Below are positions 54,372-62,962 of a stretch of 64,000 nt of DNA, in pieces. The DNA lies in contig OY969774.1 in the NCBI GenBank assembly GCA_963702955.1, positions 682,001-746,000 on the forward strand, in the 5' to 3' direction. The number at the start of each line of letters is the position of its first letter. Positions within the stretch are counted from its first letter, which is position 1. The DNA is from VRUE01 sp963702955 (GTDB lineage: Bacteria > Actinomycetota > Thermoleophilia > Solirubrobacterales > 70-9). The position numbers were made by a program, and so were the translations under genes. The notes below the pieces were generated by a model. It was not told the DNA's origin, searched no databases, and was given only the letters and a program-made list of their open reading frames with translations.

Positions 54372-56174
54372 ATGGCCCCCGCCCTCGACGGGCTGCCGGC
54401 GGCCGAGCGCGAGGTCAACGTCTCCGGGCCGGTCGCCGAGTTCCTCCGCTCGCTCTCGCCGCGACTGCTGACCCGCGTCCGGCTCGGCCTGCGGGCGTTC
54501 GAGTGGCTGCCCTTCCCCTGGCGCTTCAGCCGCCTCGACCTCGCCGGGCGCGAAGACTTCCTCGAGAAGATGGAGCGCTCCCGCTTCGGCCTCCATCACG
54601 AGCTGCTGCTGCTGGCGAAGACCTTCACCACGCTCGGCTACGCGATCGATCCCCGGGTCGAGGAGCGCGTCGGCCTGGAGACGAGCTGCCGTCTCGGCGA
54701 CGGCTCGCTGCCGGAGCCGGCCGGGCCGCTGGGCGACACCAGGCCGCCTGAGGAGGGCGAGGAGTGCGACGTCGTCATCGTCGGCTCGGGGGCCGGCGGC
54801 GCGGTCGCCGCCGCGACCCTGGCCGAGGCCGGGCTCGACGTGATCCTGCTCGAGGCCGGCGAGGCCTTCGACCGCGACAGCTACCCGGCCGATCCGCTCG
54901 AGGCGATCTCCTCGCTGTACCGGGACGGTGGGCTGACGATCGCCGAGGGCCGCCCGCCGATTCCGATTCCGCTCGGCCGGGCCGTCGGCGGCACCACCGT
55001 GATCAATTCCGGCACCTGCTTCCGCGCCCCCGATCCGGTGCTCGACCGCTGGCGCGAGCGCTACGGCGTCAGCTGGGCCCGCGACCTCGAGCCCGACTTC
55101 GCCGAGGCCGAGGAGTTCCTGCGGGTGACCCCGCTCGACCCGAACCGGATGGGCCGCAACGGCCAGCTGGCGATGGAGGGCGCCGAAGCCCTCGGCGTCA
55201 GCAGCGGGCCGATCTCCCGCAACGCCGGCGGTTGCGTGCAGTGCAGCTCCTGCCCCTACGGCTGCGAGATCGACGCCAAGCGCGGCATGCACGTCAGCTA
55301 CGTCCCCCGCGCGGTGGCGGCCGGGGCGCGGCTGCGGACCGGCGTCGAGGCGCACCGGGTCCTCGTCGAGGACGGGCGGGCGTCCGGCGTTCGCTGCGCC
55401 GGCGGCTACACGGTCCGCGCCCGCGCGGCGACGATCGTCGCCGGCGGTGCAATGGGGACCCCGGAGCTGCTGCTGCGCTCGGGTCTCGGCGGCGACCAGG
55501 TCGGTCGCAACCTCCACATCCACCCGGCCTGCTGGGTCGGCGCCCGCTACGAGGAGGAGGTGCGCGGTTGGGAAGGCGTGATGCAGAGCTACTACGTCGA
55601 CGAGTGGGAGAGCGAGCGGATCCTGCTCGAGGCCACCTTCACGCCGCTGCCGTTCGGCGGCGCCTGGCTGCTCGGATCGGGTCGCGCGCACCAGGAAGCG
55701 ATCCTCGGGGTCGACCGGATCGGCTCGATCGGCGTCCATCTCTCCGACGAGTCCGCCGGCCGCGTCGGGCTCGGGCGCGACGGCTCGCTGCGGGTGAGCT
55801 ACAAGTTGACGGCGGCTGACGCCGACCGCCTGGTCTTCGGCATCGCCCGTGCCGCCGAAGTCCACTTCGCCGCCGGGGCGACCGAGGTCTACCCGAACAT
55901 CGGCCGCGCCCAGGTGCTGCGCCCCGGCGAGCTGGCGGGGTTCGAGGCGACCTCGTTCAGGCCGTCCGAGCTGCGCCTCGAGGCCTTCCACCCGATGGGC
56001 AGCGCCCGCATCGCCGCCCCGGGCGAGGGAGTCTGCGCCGCCGACGGCTCGGTCTACGGCGTCGAGGGCCTATACGTCGCCGACGCCTCCCTCTTCCCCA
56101 CCTCGGTCGGCGTCAACCCGATGATGACCATCGTCGCCTTCTCGAAGAGGGTGGCCGCCGGCCTGGTCGGATAG
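54372..56174 (+). CDS. GMC-family FAD oxidoreductase
   Basis: The 600-residue protein has the FAD dinucleotide loop VVIVGSGAGGAVAAATLAEAG (134-154, in part), the family stretch PLGRAVGGTTVINSGTCFR and the C-terminal VADASLFPTSVGVNPMMTI with FHPMGSARI. A Cys cluster VQCSSCPYGCE lies mid-protein. It fits long-chain-alcohol-oxidase or steroid-oxidase-like members. The first ATG is 54372, but 15 natural-looking codons from CTG 54327 (LSTTEQRTLSAICEAM) precede it, so the true start may be CTG. The substrate is unknown. The 3' end overlaps the convergent membrane gene by 105 bp. Confidence 0.85.
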   Translation: MAPALDGLPAAEREVNVSGPVAEFLRSLSPRLLTRVRLGLRAFEWLPFPWRFSRLDLAGREDFLEKMERSRFGLHHELLLLAKTFTTLGYAIDPRVEERVGLETSCRLGDGSLPEPAGPLGDTRPPEEGEECDVVIVGSGAGGAVAAATLAEAGLDVILLEAGEAFDRDSYPADPLEAISSLYRDGGLTIAEGRPPIPIPLGRAVGGTTVINSGTCFRAPDPVLDRWRERYGVSWARDLEPDFAEAEEFLRVTPLDPNRMGRNGQLAMEGAEALGVSSGPISRNAGGCVQCSSCPYGCEIDAKRGMHVSYVPRAVAAGARLRTGVEAHRVLVEDGRASGVRCAGGYTVRARAATIVAGGAMGTPELLLRSGLGGDQVGRNLHIHPACWVGARYEEEVRGWEGVMQSYYVDEWESERILLEATFTPLPFGGAWLLGSGRAHQEAILGVDRIGSIGVHLSDESAGRVGLGRDGSLRVSYKLTAADADRLVFGIARAAEVHFAAGATEVYPNIGRAQVLRPGELAGFEATSFRPSELRLEAFHPMGSARIAAPGEGVCAADGSVYGVEGLYVADASLFPTSVGVNPMMTIVAFSKRVAAGLVG

Positions 56175-56639
56175 CCGGTCGCCGACCTGGTCGAAGGTCA
56201 GGCCTTCCTCGCGCATCGCGCTGTAGCCGCCGTAGGCGATCCCGGCCGCGGCGACGAGGCCGAGGAAGATGCCGAGCTCGAGCGTGGTGTCGACCGAGAC
56301 GCCACCGAGGCTGCCGACGGCCGGCGGGTCGACGATGCGAAAGAGGATCAGCAGCACCGCGAGCCCGCCGACCGCGGCGACGATCGCGTTCAGCGAGACC
56401 GCCGGCTCGAGGTCGGCGTCGGTGAGCCGGACTATCGCCACCCCGAGCGCGCAGACGATCGCCAGCATCAGGAAGATCGGGATCAGGTCGAGCGTCTGCC
56501 AGGCGCTGCCCCCGCCGGCGGAGCCGGTGAAGCCGGGGACGCCGGAGACCTTGGCCCCGAACCAGTCGAGGAACATGAAGACGAAGAGGAGCGCCGCGGA
56601 GGCCGCGGAGAGCTTCTCGCCGCCGCTCAGCTTCCTCAT
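56070..56639 (-). CDS. Membrane protein of unknown function
   Basis: I do not recognise the family. The 189-residue protein has four hydrophobic segments (about 11-27, 52-72, 83-103 and 124-141). The last 40 residues are hydrophilic and His/Gly/Asp-rich. They lie antisense to the conserved end of the GMC oxidoreductase, so this tail may be a chance extension. Its start overlaps the folD stop by 4 bp (56636-56639), which supports it being a real gene of the pcrA-folD run. Confidence 0.65.
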   Translation of the reverse strand: MRKLSGGEKLSAASAALLFVFMFLDWFGAKVSGVPGFTGSAGGGSAWQTLDLIPIFLMLAIVCALGVAIVRLTDADLEPAVSLNAIVAAVGGLAVLLILFRIVDPPAVGSLGGVSVDTTLELGIFLGLVAAAGIAYGGYSAMREEGLTFDQVGDRLSDQAGGHPLREGDDGHHRVDADRGGEEGGVGDV

Positions 56640-57466
56640 CGCGCCGCCCTGACGGTGTTGACGAGCAGCATCGCCCGGGTCATCGGTCCGACCCCGCCCG
56701 GCACCGGGGTGATCGCGCCGGCCCGCTCGCTGACCGCCTCGAAGTTGACGTCGCCGACCAGCTTGCCGTCGACCCGGTTGGTGCCGATGTCGATCACCGT
56801 CGCCCCCTCGCGGACCATCTCGGCGCCGATCAGCCCGGGCGTCCCGGCGGCGGCGACCAGCACGTCGGCCTCGCGGCAGATCGAGGCCAGGTCGCGGGTG
56901 CGCGAGTGGCAGTGGGTGACGGTGGCGTTCGCCGCCAGCAGCAGCGCCGCGAGCGGCTTGCCGACCAGGATCGAGCGGCCGATCACCACCGCCCGCGCGC
57001 CTTCCAGCTCGACCCCGGCCTCCTCCAGCAGGACCATCACCCCGGCCGGGGTGCAGGGCGCGATCGCCCCCGGACGCCCCTGGAAGAGCCGGCCGGCGTT
57101 GATCGGAGTGAGGCAGTCGACGTCCTTGGCCGGGTCGATCGCCGCGATCAGCGGGTCCTGGTCGAGGTGTGCCGGCAGCGGCAGCTGCAGGAGGATTCCG
57201 TGCACGCGCTCGTCGGCGTTGAGCGACTCGATCAGCGCCGCCAGCTCCTCCTGGGAGACGTCGCCGCCGGGCTCGTGGTGGAAGGACTCGATCCCGACCT
57301 CGGCCGAGTCTTCGCGCTTCATCCGCACGTAGACCGCCGAGGCCGGGTCGTCGCCGACCAGGATCGTCGCCAGCCCCGGCGGCGAGGCCATCTCCGCGAC
57401 TTCGGAGCGGACGCGCTCGCGCAGCCGCGCCGCGACCGCCTTGCCGTCGATGATCCGCGCCACCAT
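56636..57466 (-). CDS. folD: Bifunctional methylenetetrahydrofolate dehydrogenase/cyclohydrolase
   Basis: FolD interconverts methylene-, methenyl- and formyl-tetrahydrofolate. The 276-residue protein has AVYVRMKREDSAEVGI with the Tyr/Lys catalytic pair, GILLQLPLPAHLD, CTPAGVMVLLEEAG, the NADP site VVIGRSILVGKPLAALLL, and the C-terminal PVPGGVGPMTRAMLLVNT. It lies 4 bp after pcrA on the same strand. Confidence 0.97.
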   Translation of the reverse strand: MVARIIDGKAVAARLRERVRSEVAEMASPPGLATILVGDDPASAVYVRMKREDSAEVGIESFHHEPGGDVSQEELAALIESLNADERVHGILLQLPLPAHLDQDPLIAAIDPAKDVDCLTPINAGRLFQGRPGAIAPCTPAGVMVLLEEAGVELEGARAVVIGRSILVGKPLAALLLAANATVTHCHSRTRDLASICREADVLVAAAGTPGLIGAEMVREGATVIDIGTNRVDGKLVGDVNFEAVSERAGAITPVPGGVGPMTRAMLLVNTVRAAR

Positions 57467-57470
57467 CGCG

Positions 57471-59720
57471 CTACCGCCTGCGGATCGGCGCGTAGTCGGC
57501 CATCAGCTTGCGCTCCGAGCCGTCGTCGGCGAAGCGCACGACGACGATCCCGCCCGGCTCGACCGCGGTGACGACCCCCTCGCCGAAGCCGGCGTGGACG
57601 ACGTCGTCGCCGGTCCGCAGCTCCAGCGCCTCGCCCGGCTCGACAAGTGCAGCCGCCGCACCGGTCTCGGCGGATCGCCAGCCGGCGCCGGGGGCGCTCG
57701 AGTGCCGCTCGGTCAGCTCCTCGGGCAGCTCGTCGACGAAGCGCGACGGCAGGTTGCGCTCGGCCCGGCCGAACAGCCGCCGCTCCCGCGCCCAGGTCAT
57801 GTAGAGGCGCCTGCGGGCGCGGGTGATGCCGACGTAGCAAAGCCGCCGCTCCTCCTCTTCGCCGCCCTCTTCGAGCGCCCGCATGTGGGGGAAGGCGCCG
57901 TCCTCGCAGCCGACGACGAAGACCGTGTCGTACTCCAGGCCCTTGGCGTTGTGCAGGGTCATCAGCGTGATCACCGAGTCGTCGCCGAGCCCGTCCTGCT
58001 CGGTGTAGAGGGATATCTGCTGCAGGAACTCCTCCAGGGGGGAGAGCTCGCCCTCCCCCTCCAGCTCGCGGTTGGCGTCGAACTCGGCCGCGACCCCGAC
58101 CAGCTCCTCGAGGTTCTCCGCCCGCCCTTCCGCCTCGACCGTGCGCTCGGCCGCCAGCGCGTCGAGGTAGCCGCTCTCGCGCAGCGTCGCCCCCAGCAGC
58201 TCGGCGACCGGGGCTTCGTCGGCCCGCGCCCGCAGGCCCTCGAGCGTCTCGTAGAAGCGCGAGACCGCCTTGATCGCGGCGGCGCTGAGGCCGGGAACCT
58301 CCTCGGCCCGGCCGGCGACCTCCCAGATCGGCAGCCCGGTCGTGTTGGCGTGGGAGGCGAGCCGCGCCTGGCTGGTTTTGCCGATTCCGCGGCGCGGCGA
58401 GTTGACGACCCGGGCGAAGCTGACCAGGTCGGCGGGATTGATCAGCAGGCTGAGGTAGGCGACCGCGTCCTTGACCTCCGCCCGTTCGTAGAACTTGGTC
58501 CCGCCGATCACCTGGTAGGGCAGCTCGAAGCGAACCAGGGTGTCCTCGAGCACCCGGCTCATCGCGTTGGTCCGGTAGAAGACGGCGACGTCCTCGCGCC
58601 GCACTCCATCCTCCTCGCCGAGCCGCTCGATCTCCCCGGCCACCCAGCGCGCCTCCTCGTGCTCGTCGGCGAGCTCGGAGAGCTGCAGAGGCTCGCCGCC
58701 GCTCAGCTCGGTCCAGAGCCGCTTCGGCCGCCGTTCGCGGTTGCGCTCGACGACCGCGTTGGCGGCCGAGAGGATCGTCTGCGTCGAGCGGTAGTTCTGC
58801 TCGAGCTTGACCGTCTCGGCCTCGGGAAAGTCCCGCTCGAAGTCGAGGATGTTGCGGATGTCGGCGTGTCGGAAGCCGTAGATCGACTGGTCCTCGTCGC
58901 CGACCACCATCAGGTTGCCGTGCTCGGCGGTGAGCAGCTGCAACAGCCGGTACTGGGCGTGGTTGGTGTCCTGATACTCGTCGACGAGGACGTGGCGGAA
59001 GGCGCGGCGCCGGCGCGCGCGCACGTCCTCAAACAGCTCCAGCGCGTTGACCGTCCGCACCAACAGGTCGTCGAAGTCCATCGCGTTGGCCTCGAGCATC
59101 CGCTTCTCGTAAAGGGCGTAGGCCTCGGCGACGACCTCCTCGAAGACGCTGCCCTGCGCTTCGGCGTAGGCGGCGGCGTCGACGAGCTGGTTCTTGGCGC
59201 CGGAGATCTGCGAGCGGATCGCCCGCGGCGGGTAGCGCTTCGGGTCGACGTGCAGCTCCTCCAGGCAGCGTTTCAGCATCCGCAGCGAATCCGACTCGTC
59301 GTAGATCGTGAAGCTGCGCGAGTAGCCGAGCCGCTCGGCGTCGGCGCGCAGCATCCGCGCGCAGGCGGAGTGGAAGGTCGTCACCCACATCGCCCGGGCC
59401 GAGCGCCCGACCAACGCCTCGACCCGCTCGCGCATCTCCTTCGCGGCTTTGTTGGTGAAGGTGATCGCCAGGATCTCCCCCGGCCGCGCCGCCCCGGTCG
59501 CCAGCAGGTAGGCGATCCGGTGGGTCAGCACCCGGGTCTTGCCGGAGCCGGCGCCGGCCAGGACCAGCAGCGGCCCCTCGCCGTGGCGGACGGCCTCGCG
59601 CTGCGGCGGGTTCAGCTCGGCGAGCAGCCGCTCGGCGCGATCGGCGCCGGGTTCGGTCGGCGCCGCCTCGGGCACGCCGGAGCCCTCCGGCGGGGTCTCG
59701 AACTCGGTTTGAAGCGCCAC
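57471..59720 (-). CDS. pcrA: ATP-dependent DNA helicase PcrA/UvrD
   Basis: This superfamily 1A 3'-5' helicase works in repair and replication restart. The 749-residue protein has Q motif LNPPQREAVRHGEGP, Walker A AGAGSGKTRVL, motif II LVDEYQDTN, motif III GDEDQSIYGFRHAD, motif IV LEQNYRST, motif V LMTLHNAKGLEYDTVF and motif VI YVGITRARRRLYMTWA. The C-terminal VVRFADDGSERKLMADYAPI is the Tudor-like tail found in PcrA. The start is GTG 59720, with TATCCT (59727-59732) 6 bp upstream as a probable leaderless -10. Confidence 0.95.
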   Translation of the reverse strand: MALQTEFETPPEGSGVPEAAPTEPGADRAERLLAELNPPQREAVRHGEGPLLVLAGAGSGKTRVLTHRIAYLLATGAARPGEILAITFTNKAAKEMRERVEALVGRSARAMWVTTFHSACARMLRADAERLGYSRSFTIYDESDSLRMLKRCLEELHVDPKRYPPRAIRSQISGAKNQLVDAAAYAEAQGSVFEEVVAEAYALYEKRMLEANAMDFDDLLVRTVNALELFEDVRARRRRAFRHVLVDEYQDTNHAQYRLLQLLTAEHGNLMVVGDEDQSIYGFRHADIRNILDFERDFPEAETVKLEQNYRSTQTILSAANAVVERNRERRPKRLWTELSGGEPLQLSELADEHEEARWVAGEIERLGEEDGVRREDVAVFYRTNAMSRVLEDTLVRFELPYQVIGGTKFYERAEVKDAVAYLSLLINPADLVSFARVVNSPRRGIGKTSQARLASHANTTGLPIWEVAGRAEEVPGLSAAAIKAVSRFYETLEGLRARADEAPVAELLGATLRESGYLDALAAERTVEAEGRAENLEELVGVAAEFDANRELEGEGELSPLEEFLQQISLYTEQDGLGDDSVITLMTLHNAKGLEYDTVFVVGCEDGAFPHMRALEEGGEEEERRLCYVGITRARRRLYMTWARERRLFGRAERNLPSRFVDELPEELTERHSSAPGAGWRSAETGAAAALVEPGEALELRTGDDVVHAGFGEGVVTAVEPGGIVVVRFADDGSERKLMADYAPIRRR

Positions 59721-59726
59721 CCGCCG

Positions 59727-59732
59727 AGGATA
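59727..59732 (-). promoter_or_regulatory. -10 element of pcrA
   Basis: TATCCT on the minus strand ends 6 bp before the pcrA GTG. The spacing fits a leaderless mRNA. No -35 is clear. Confidence 0.35.
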
Positions 59733-59765
59733 GCCACGAGCTCGGCGGGGGGCGCGAGGCTCAGG

Positions 59766-60356
59766 CTAGGAGCATTCCTTCACGAGTTCTTCGAATCCTT
59801 CCGAGTTGCCGCTCAGGGTCAGTTCTTCGATTTTCGACTGCGAGGATTCTTCGATCCCTTCGGCGATGCAAGTGGCCAGGCTCTTGCTGACTTCGCCCGA
59901 TTCGACGAACCCTTCCCTGAAGGATTCGGCCAGCTTCGCCTTGTCGAGCTTGGCGAAGCCGGTGAGTTCGTTCACCTTCCACTGGCCTTCTTCCTCGACC
60001 AGGGCGACTTCCAGCGTCTGGCCGTCGAGGGCGCTGCCGGTGACGGCGGCTTCGGCGGTCGCTTCTTCGCCTTCGACTTCGACGTTGGAGACCGTGACCG
60101 ATTCGGCGTTGTTTTCTTCCTTGGGTGCTTCCTTTTCGCACTGCTTCACCGCCGCCGAACCGCTCTTTTCGGTGCTCTGTTCGACGAGCGCCTGCGTTTC
60201 GACTTCGGTGCACTTCGAGGGTTCGGTGCCGGTCGCGGCGGTTTCGATCGCTTCTTCGATCTTGCTTTCGTCGCTGCTGCCGCTGCCGCCGCAAGCCGAG
60301 AAGGCGAGTGCGGAGAGGAGCAGCAGGCAAGGCAGGACGAGGTGGCTCTTCTTCAC
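59766..60356 (-). CDS. Putative lipoprotein of unknown function
   Basis: The 196-residue protein begins VKKSHLVLPCLLLLSALAFSACGGS: a lipoprotein signal peptide with lipobox LAFSAC, so it should be anchored outside the membrane by a lipidated cysteine. The mature part is very acidic, with three further cysteines (SKCTEV, VKQCEK, ATCIAEG) and one near the C-terminus (KECS), and has no motif I recognise. The start is taken as GTG 60356; a longer frame to 60398 has no signal peptide at its end. Codon use favours GAA/TTC more than its neighbours. Confidence 0.7.
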   Translation of the reverse strand: MKKSHLVLPCLLLLSALAFSACGGSGSSDESKIEEAIETAATGTEPSKCTEVETQALVEQSTEKSGSAAVKQCEKEAPKEENNAESVTVSNVEVEGEEATAEAAVTGSALDGQTLEVALVEEEGQWKVNELTGFAKLDKAKLAESFREGFVESGEVSKSLATCIAEGIEESSQSKIEELTLSGNSEGFEELVKECS

Positions 60357-60404
60357 GTTCGATCCTTTTCGGTCGGGGGAACGGCCTGGTCCGCCCAACC
60401 TACT

Positions 60405-61127
60405 TCAGCCTCCGGCAGAAGACCTGCCCGTGCGTGACTGCAACTCCTGTCCGTCGCCAGCCGGGGCGTCGCCGCCGTCGAGCTCGGCGAGCCGCTCCTC
60501 GAGCTTCGAGATCCGCTCCGAGAGCGTCTTGATCGCCTCGGCGATCGGGTCCGGCAGGTGGATCCAATCGGCGTCGGGGCCCTCGACCCGGCGCCCTTCG
60601 ACCCTGACCGGGTGGCCGGGATTTCCGATCACGGTCGAGCTCGGCGGCACGTCCTCGACGACGACGGTGTTGGCGCCGATCTTCGCCCCGTCGCCGACCG
60701 AGATCGGGCCGAGCAGCTTGGCGCCGGAGCCGACGGTGACGTTGTCGCCCAAGGTCGGGTGGCGCTTGCCGCGCTGGAAGCCGGTGCCGCCCAGCGTCAC
60801 CCCTTGGTAGAGCGTCACCCGCCGTCCGACCTCGGCGGTCTCGCCGATCACCACGCCGGAGCCGTGGTCGATGAAGAACTCGGGGCCGATCTTCGCCGCC
60901 GGGTGAATCTCGATCCCGGTTATCGCCCGGGCCAGGTAGGAGATCGTCCGCGGCGCCAGCGGCACCCCGGCCTCGCGCAGGGCGTGGGCGAGCCGGTGCG
61001 CGAGCAGCGCCTGCACCCCGGCCCAGCCGGTGAGGATCTCGAATGTCGAGACCCCTTGCGCGGCGGGATCGCGGTCGCGCGCCGCGTCAACGTCGGCCTG
61101 GATCTCCCGTAGGACACGTCCGATCAT
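60405..61127 (-). CDS. cysE: Serine O-acetyltransferase
   Basis: CysE acetylates serine with acetyl-CoA, the first step of cysteine synthesis. The 240-residue protein has an N-terminal helical part (QALLAHRLAHALREAGVPL) and a left-handed hexapeptide beta-helix: ITGIEIHPAAKIG, FIDHGSGVVIGETAEVG (catalytic Asp-His), VTLYQGVTLGGTG, HPTLGDNVTVGSGAKLLG, VIGNPGHPVR. The C-terminal tail ends in a coiled-coil-like stretch and a charged tail, and does not show the usual terminal Ile that docks in CysK. It overlaps cysK by 4 bp. Confidence 0.94.
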   Translation of the reverse strand: MIGRVLREIQADVDAARDRDPAAQGVSTFEILTGWAGVQALLAHRLAHALREAGVPLAPRTISYLARAITGIEIHPAAKIGPEFFIDHGSGVVIGETAEVGRRVTLYQGVTLGGTGFQRGKRHPTLGDNVTVGSGAKLLGPISVGDGAKIGANTVVVEDVPPSSTVIGNPGHPVRVEGRRVEGPDADWIHLPDPIAEAIKTLSERISKLEERLAELDGGDAPAGDGQELQSRTGRSSAGG

Positions 61128-62047
61128 GGCGAGAAGAAGGGTAGGGACATGTAGCGCTCGCCCGAGTCGCAGACCACCGTCACCACCCTCTTGCCGGCCA
61201 TCTGCGGCCGTCCCGCCACCTCCAGCGCCGCCCTGACGTTGGCGCCGGCCGAGATTCCCGCCAGGACGCCCTCGCGCAGCGCCACGAGGCGGGCCGTCTC
61301 CAGCGCCTCCTCGTCGGAGACGACGATCGTCTCGTCGATCACCGAACGGTCGAGCACGCTCGGCACGAAGCCGGCGCCGATCCCCTGGATCTTGTGCGGC
61401 CCCGGCGCGCCGCCGGAGAGCACCGGCGAGCTCGCCGGCTCGACCGCGACGACCAGCGTCTCGGGGCTGCGCTCGCGCAGCATCGCGCCGACCCCGCTGA
61501 TCGTCCCGCCGGTTCCCACCCCGGCGACGAAGGCGCCGATCTCGCCGTCGCAGTCGCGCCAGATCTCCTCCGCGGTGGTGCGCCGGTGCGCCTCGGGGTT
61601 GGCGGGGTTGGAGAACTGCTGCGGCATGAAGCCCTTGCGCTGCTCGCGGATCTCCTCCGCCAGCTCGACCGCCTCGCCCATCCCCCCCAGCGAGGGCGTC
61701 TCGCGCACCTCGGCACCGTAGGCCCGCAGCAGCTTCGCCCGCTCGCGGCTCATCCCCTCCGGCAGGGTGAGGATCAGCTCGTAGCCCCGCGCCGCGCAGA
61801 CCATCGCCAGGGCGATCCCGGTGTTGCCGCTGGTCGGCTCGACGATCACCGAGCGACCCCGCTCGATCAACCCGTCGCGCTCGGCCGCGTCGATCATCGC
61901 CACCCCGATCCGGTCCTTGACCGAGCCACCGGGGCTGAAGTACTCGAGCTTGGCGCAGACCTCACCGCCAAGCCCCTCGCCCAGCCGCCGCAGCGCGACC
62001 AGCGGCGTATCGCCGACGGTCGCCGAAGCCTCGGCTCCTATCCGCAT
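61124..62047 (-). CDS. cysK: Cysteine synthase (O-acetylserine sulfhydrylase)
   Basis: CysK makes cysteine from O-acetylserine and sulfide. The 307-residue fold-type II PLP enzyme has the PLP lysine in SPGGSVKDRIG, the substrate loop PTSGNTGIALA, and the phosphate-binding GVGTGGTISGVG. The C-terminal region is ISAGANVRAALEVA. The ATG at 62047 matches the family N-terminus. It overlaps cysE by 4 bp and lies 16 bp after the repeat-protein gene on the same strand. Confidence 0.95.
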   Translation of the reverse strand: MRIGAEASATVGDTPLVALRRLGEGLGGEVCAKLEYFSPGGSVKDRIGVAMIDAAERDGLIERGRSVIVEPTSGNTGIALAMVCAARGYELILTLPEGMSRERAKLLRAYGAEVRETPSLGGMGEAVELAEEIREQRKGFMPQQFSNPANPEAHRRTTAEEIWRDCDGEIGAFVAGVGTGGTISGVGAMLRERSPETLVVAVEPASSPVLSGGAPGPHKIQGIGAGFVPSVLDRSVIDETIVVSDEEALETARLVALREGVLAGISAGANVRAALEVAGRPQMAGKRVVTVVCDSGERYMSLPFFSP

Positions 62048-62063
62048 CGGAGAAGGCCCGGCG

Positions 62064-62870
62064 CTAGCCGTTGGCGGTCTCCGCGGTGCCCCGCACCTCA
62101 CAGGACGTGCCCCCGTCGAAGGCGTGAAGGTTGACGGTGATCACCGTGCTTCCTTCGGACCAGATGAACTGACCCTCGATTCGTTTCAGGGTGGGTGCGA
62201 CGAAGGAGAACTGCTGTTCTGAACCCGAGTTCACGGTTGCGCCGTTGGCCCGCGCCGCTTCGGCGTCACCGTAGAACCAGTTGAGCGTCGCCGCGGTCCC
62301 GCCGACGTTCTGGAAGGCCATCGCCACCCCCCCGTCGTGACAGATCGTCACGAGGCGCAACCCATGGCTGAGTACCTGGTTCGGAGCTTCGAGGGCCGCC
62401 GGACTCATAATGATCGCCTGCACCGGCGTCGTGCAGGTGACGTCGCCTTCGTTGGAGAGGCCGGCGATCGACGAGGGCGGCGCGCAACCCTCTTTGAGCT
62501 TGCGCTGGTATTCGCCGGGCGTCCTGCCGTCGAATTTTTCGGCGTTGGCCGCCGTGGTCGCTTTCGTCGCCGTGTCGGCCGTGGTCGCTTTGGTGGCCGT
62601 GGTGGCGGTCGTCGCTTTCGTCGCCGTAGTTGCCGTGGTGGCCGTGTTGGCCGTAGTCGCTTTGGTCGCCGTGTCGGCGGTGCCGGCGTGAGCGACGCTC
62701 GCTCCTCCGATCCGGCTGTTGAAGACTTTGGTCGAGATTTTCTTCACCTGCTTCTTCTGCACGCTGGTCAAGCCGCCCGCGGCGATGGCGGTTCCCCCAA
62801 GCGCGGCGACGAGCGCGATTACGGCGATGATGGTGCCAGGGGAACGACGCGGATTCAGCTTTCTAAGCAT
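62064..62870 (-). CDS. Exported protein with Ala/Thr-rich repeats
   Basis: The 268-residue protein starts with a short basic stretch and a hydrophobic signal/anchor (TIIAVIALVAALGGTAIAAGG, about 13-33 in part). A GLTSVQKKQVKKISTKVFNS linker follows. Residues 62-110 repeat a TA(T/D/N)TATKAT unit about eight times, then EKFDGRTPGEYQR leads to a C-terminal globular domain with four cysteines. I know this layout (signal, K-rich linker, Ala/Thr/Asn-rich repeat, globular end) as common in Thermoleophilia surface proteins; the function is unknown. The repeat gives long low-complexity antisense frames that are not genes. Confidence 0.7.
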   Translation of the reverse strand: MLRKLNPRRSPGTIIAVIALVAALGGTAIAAGGLTSVQKKQVKKISTKVFNSRIGGASVAHAGTADTATKATTANTATTATTATKATTATTATKATTADTATKATTAANAEKFDGRTPGEYQRKLKEGCAPPSSIAGLSNEGDVTCTTPVQAIIMSPAALEAPNQVLSHGLRLVTICHDGGVAMAFQNVGGTAATLNWFYGDAEAARANGATVNSGSEQQFSFVAPTLKRIEGQFIWSEGSTVITVNLHAFDGGTSCEVRGTAETANG

Positions 62871-62962
62871 GGTCTCTCCATCTCGATGTCTGGAACGAGG
62901 GCGATTGACTGTACCCGAACCGGCACCGATTCTGGGAGCGCCGTCAACTTAGAGTTTCGGCG
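62871..62962. other. Divergent intergenic region with APH -10 element
   Basis: This 92-bp gap has TAGAGT (62950-62955) 7 bp before the phosphotransferase ATG, a probable leaderless -10. Towards the repeat-protein gene it has GGAGAG about 3 bp before its ATG, which is close for a Shine-Dalgarno, and a TACAGT near 62917. Nothing else is seen. Confidence 0.35.

Noticed and set aside
57441..60437. 998-residue plus-strand frame antisense to pcrA
   Set aside because: All helicase motifs are on the minus strand; the long frame is a GC-bias artefact.
62530..62690. Regular short repeats that could suggest a CRISPR array
   Set aside because: Units are short, contiguous, in frame and without unique spacers; they encode the TATKATTA repeat. 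No CRISPR or cas gene is seen in the window.
62410..62691. Hydrophobic Val/Ala repeat frame on the plus strand
   Set aside because: It is the antisense of the Ala/Thr repeat of the exported protein; the repeat, not a membrane protein, explains it.
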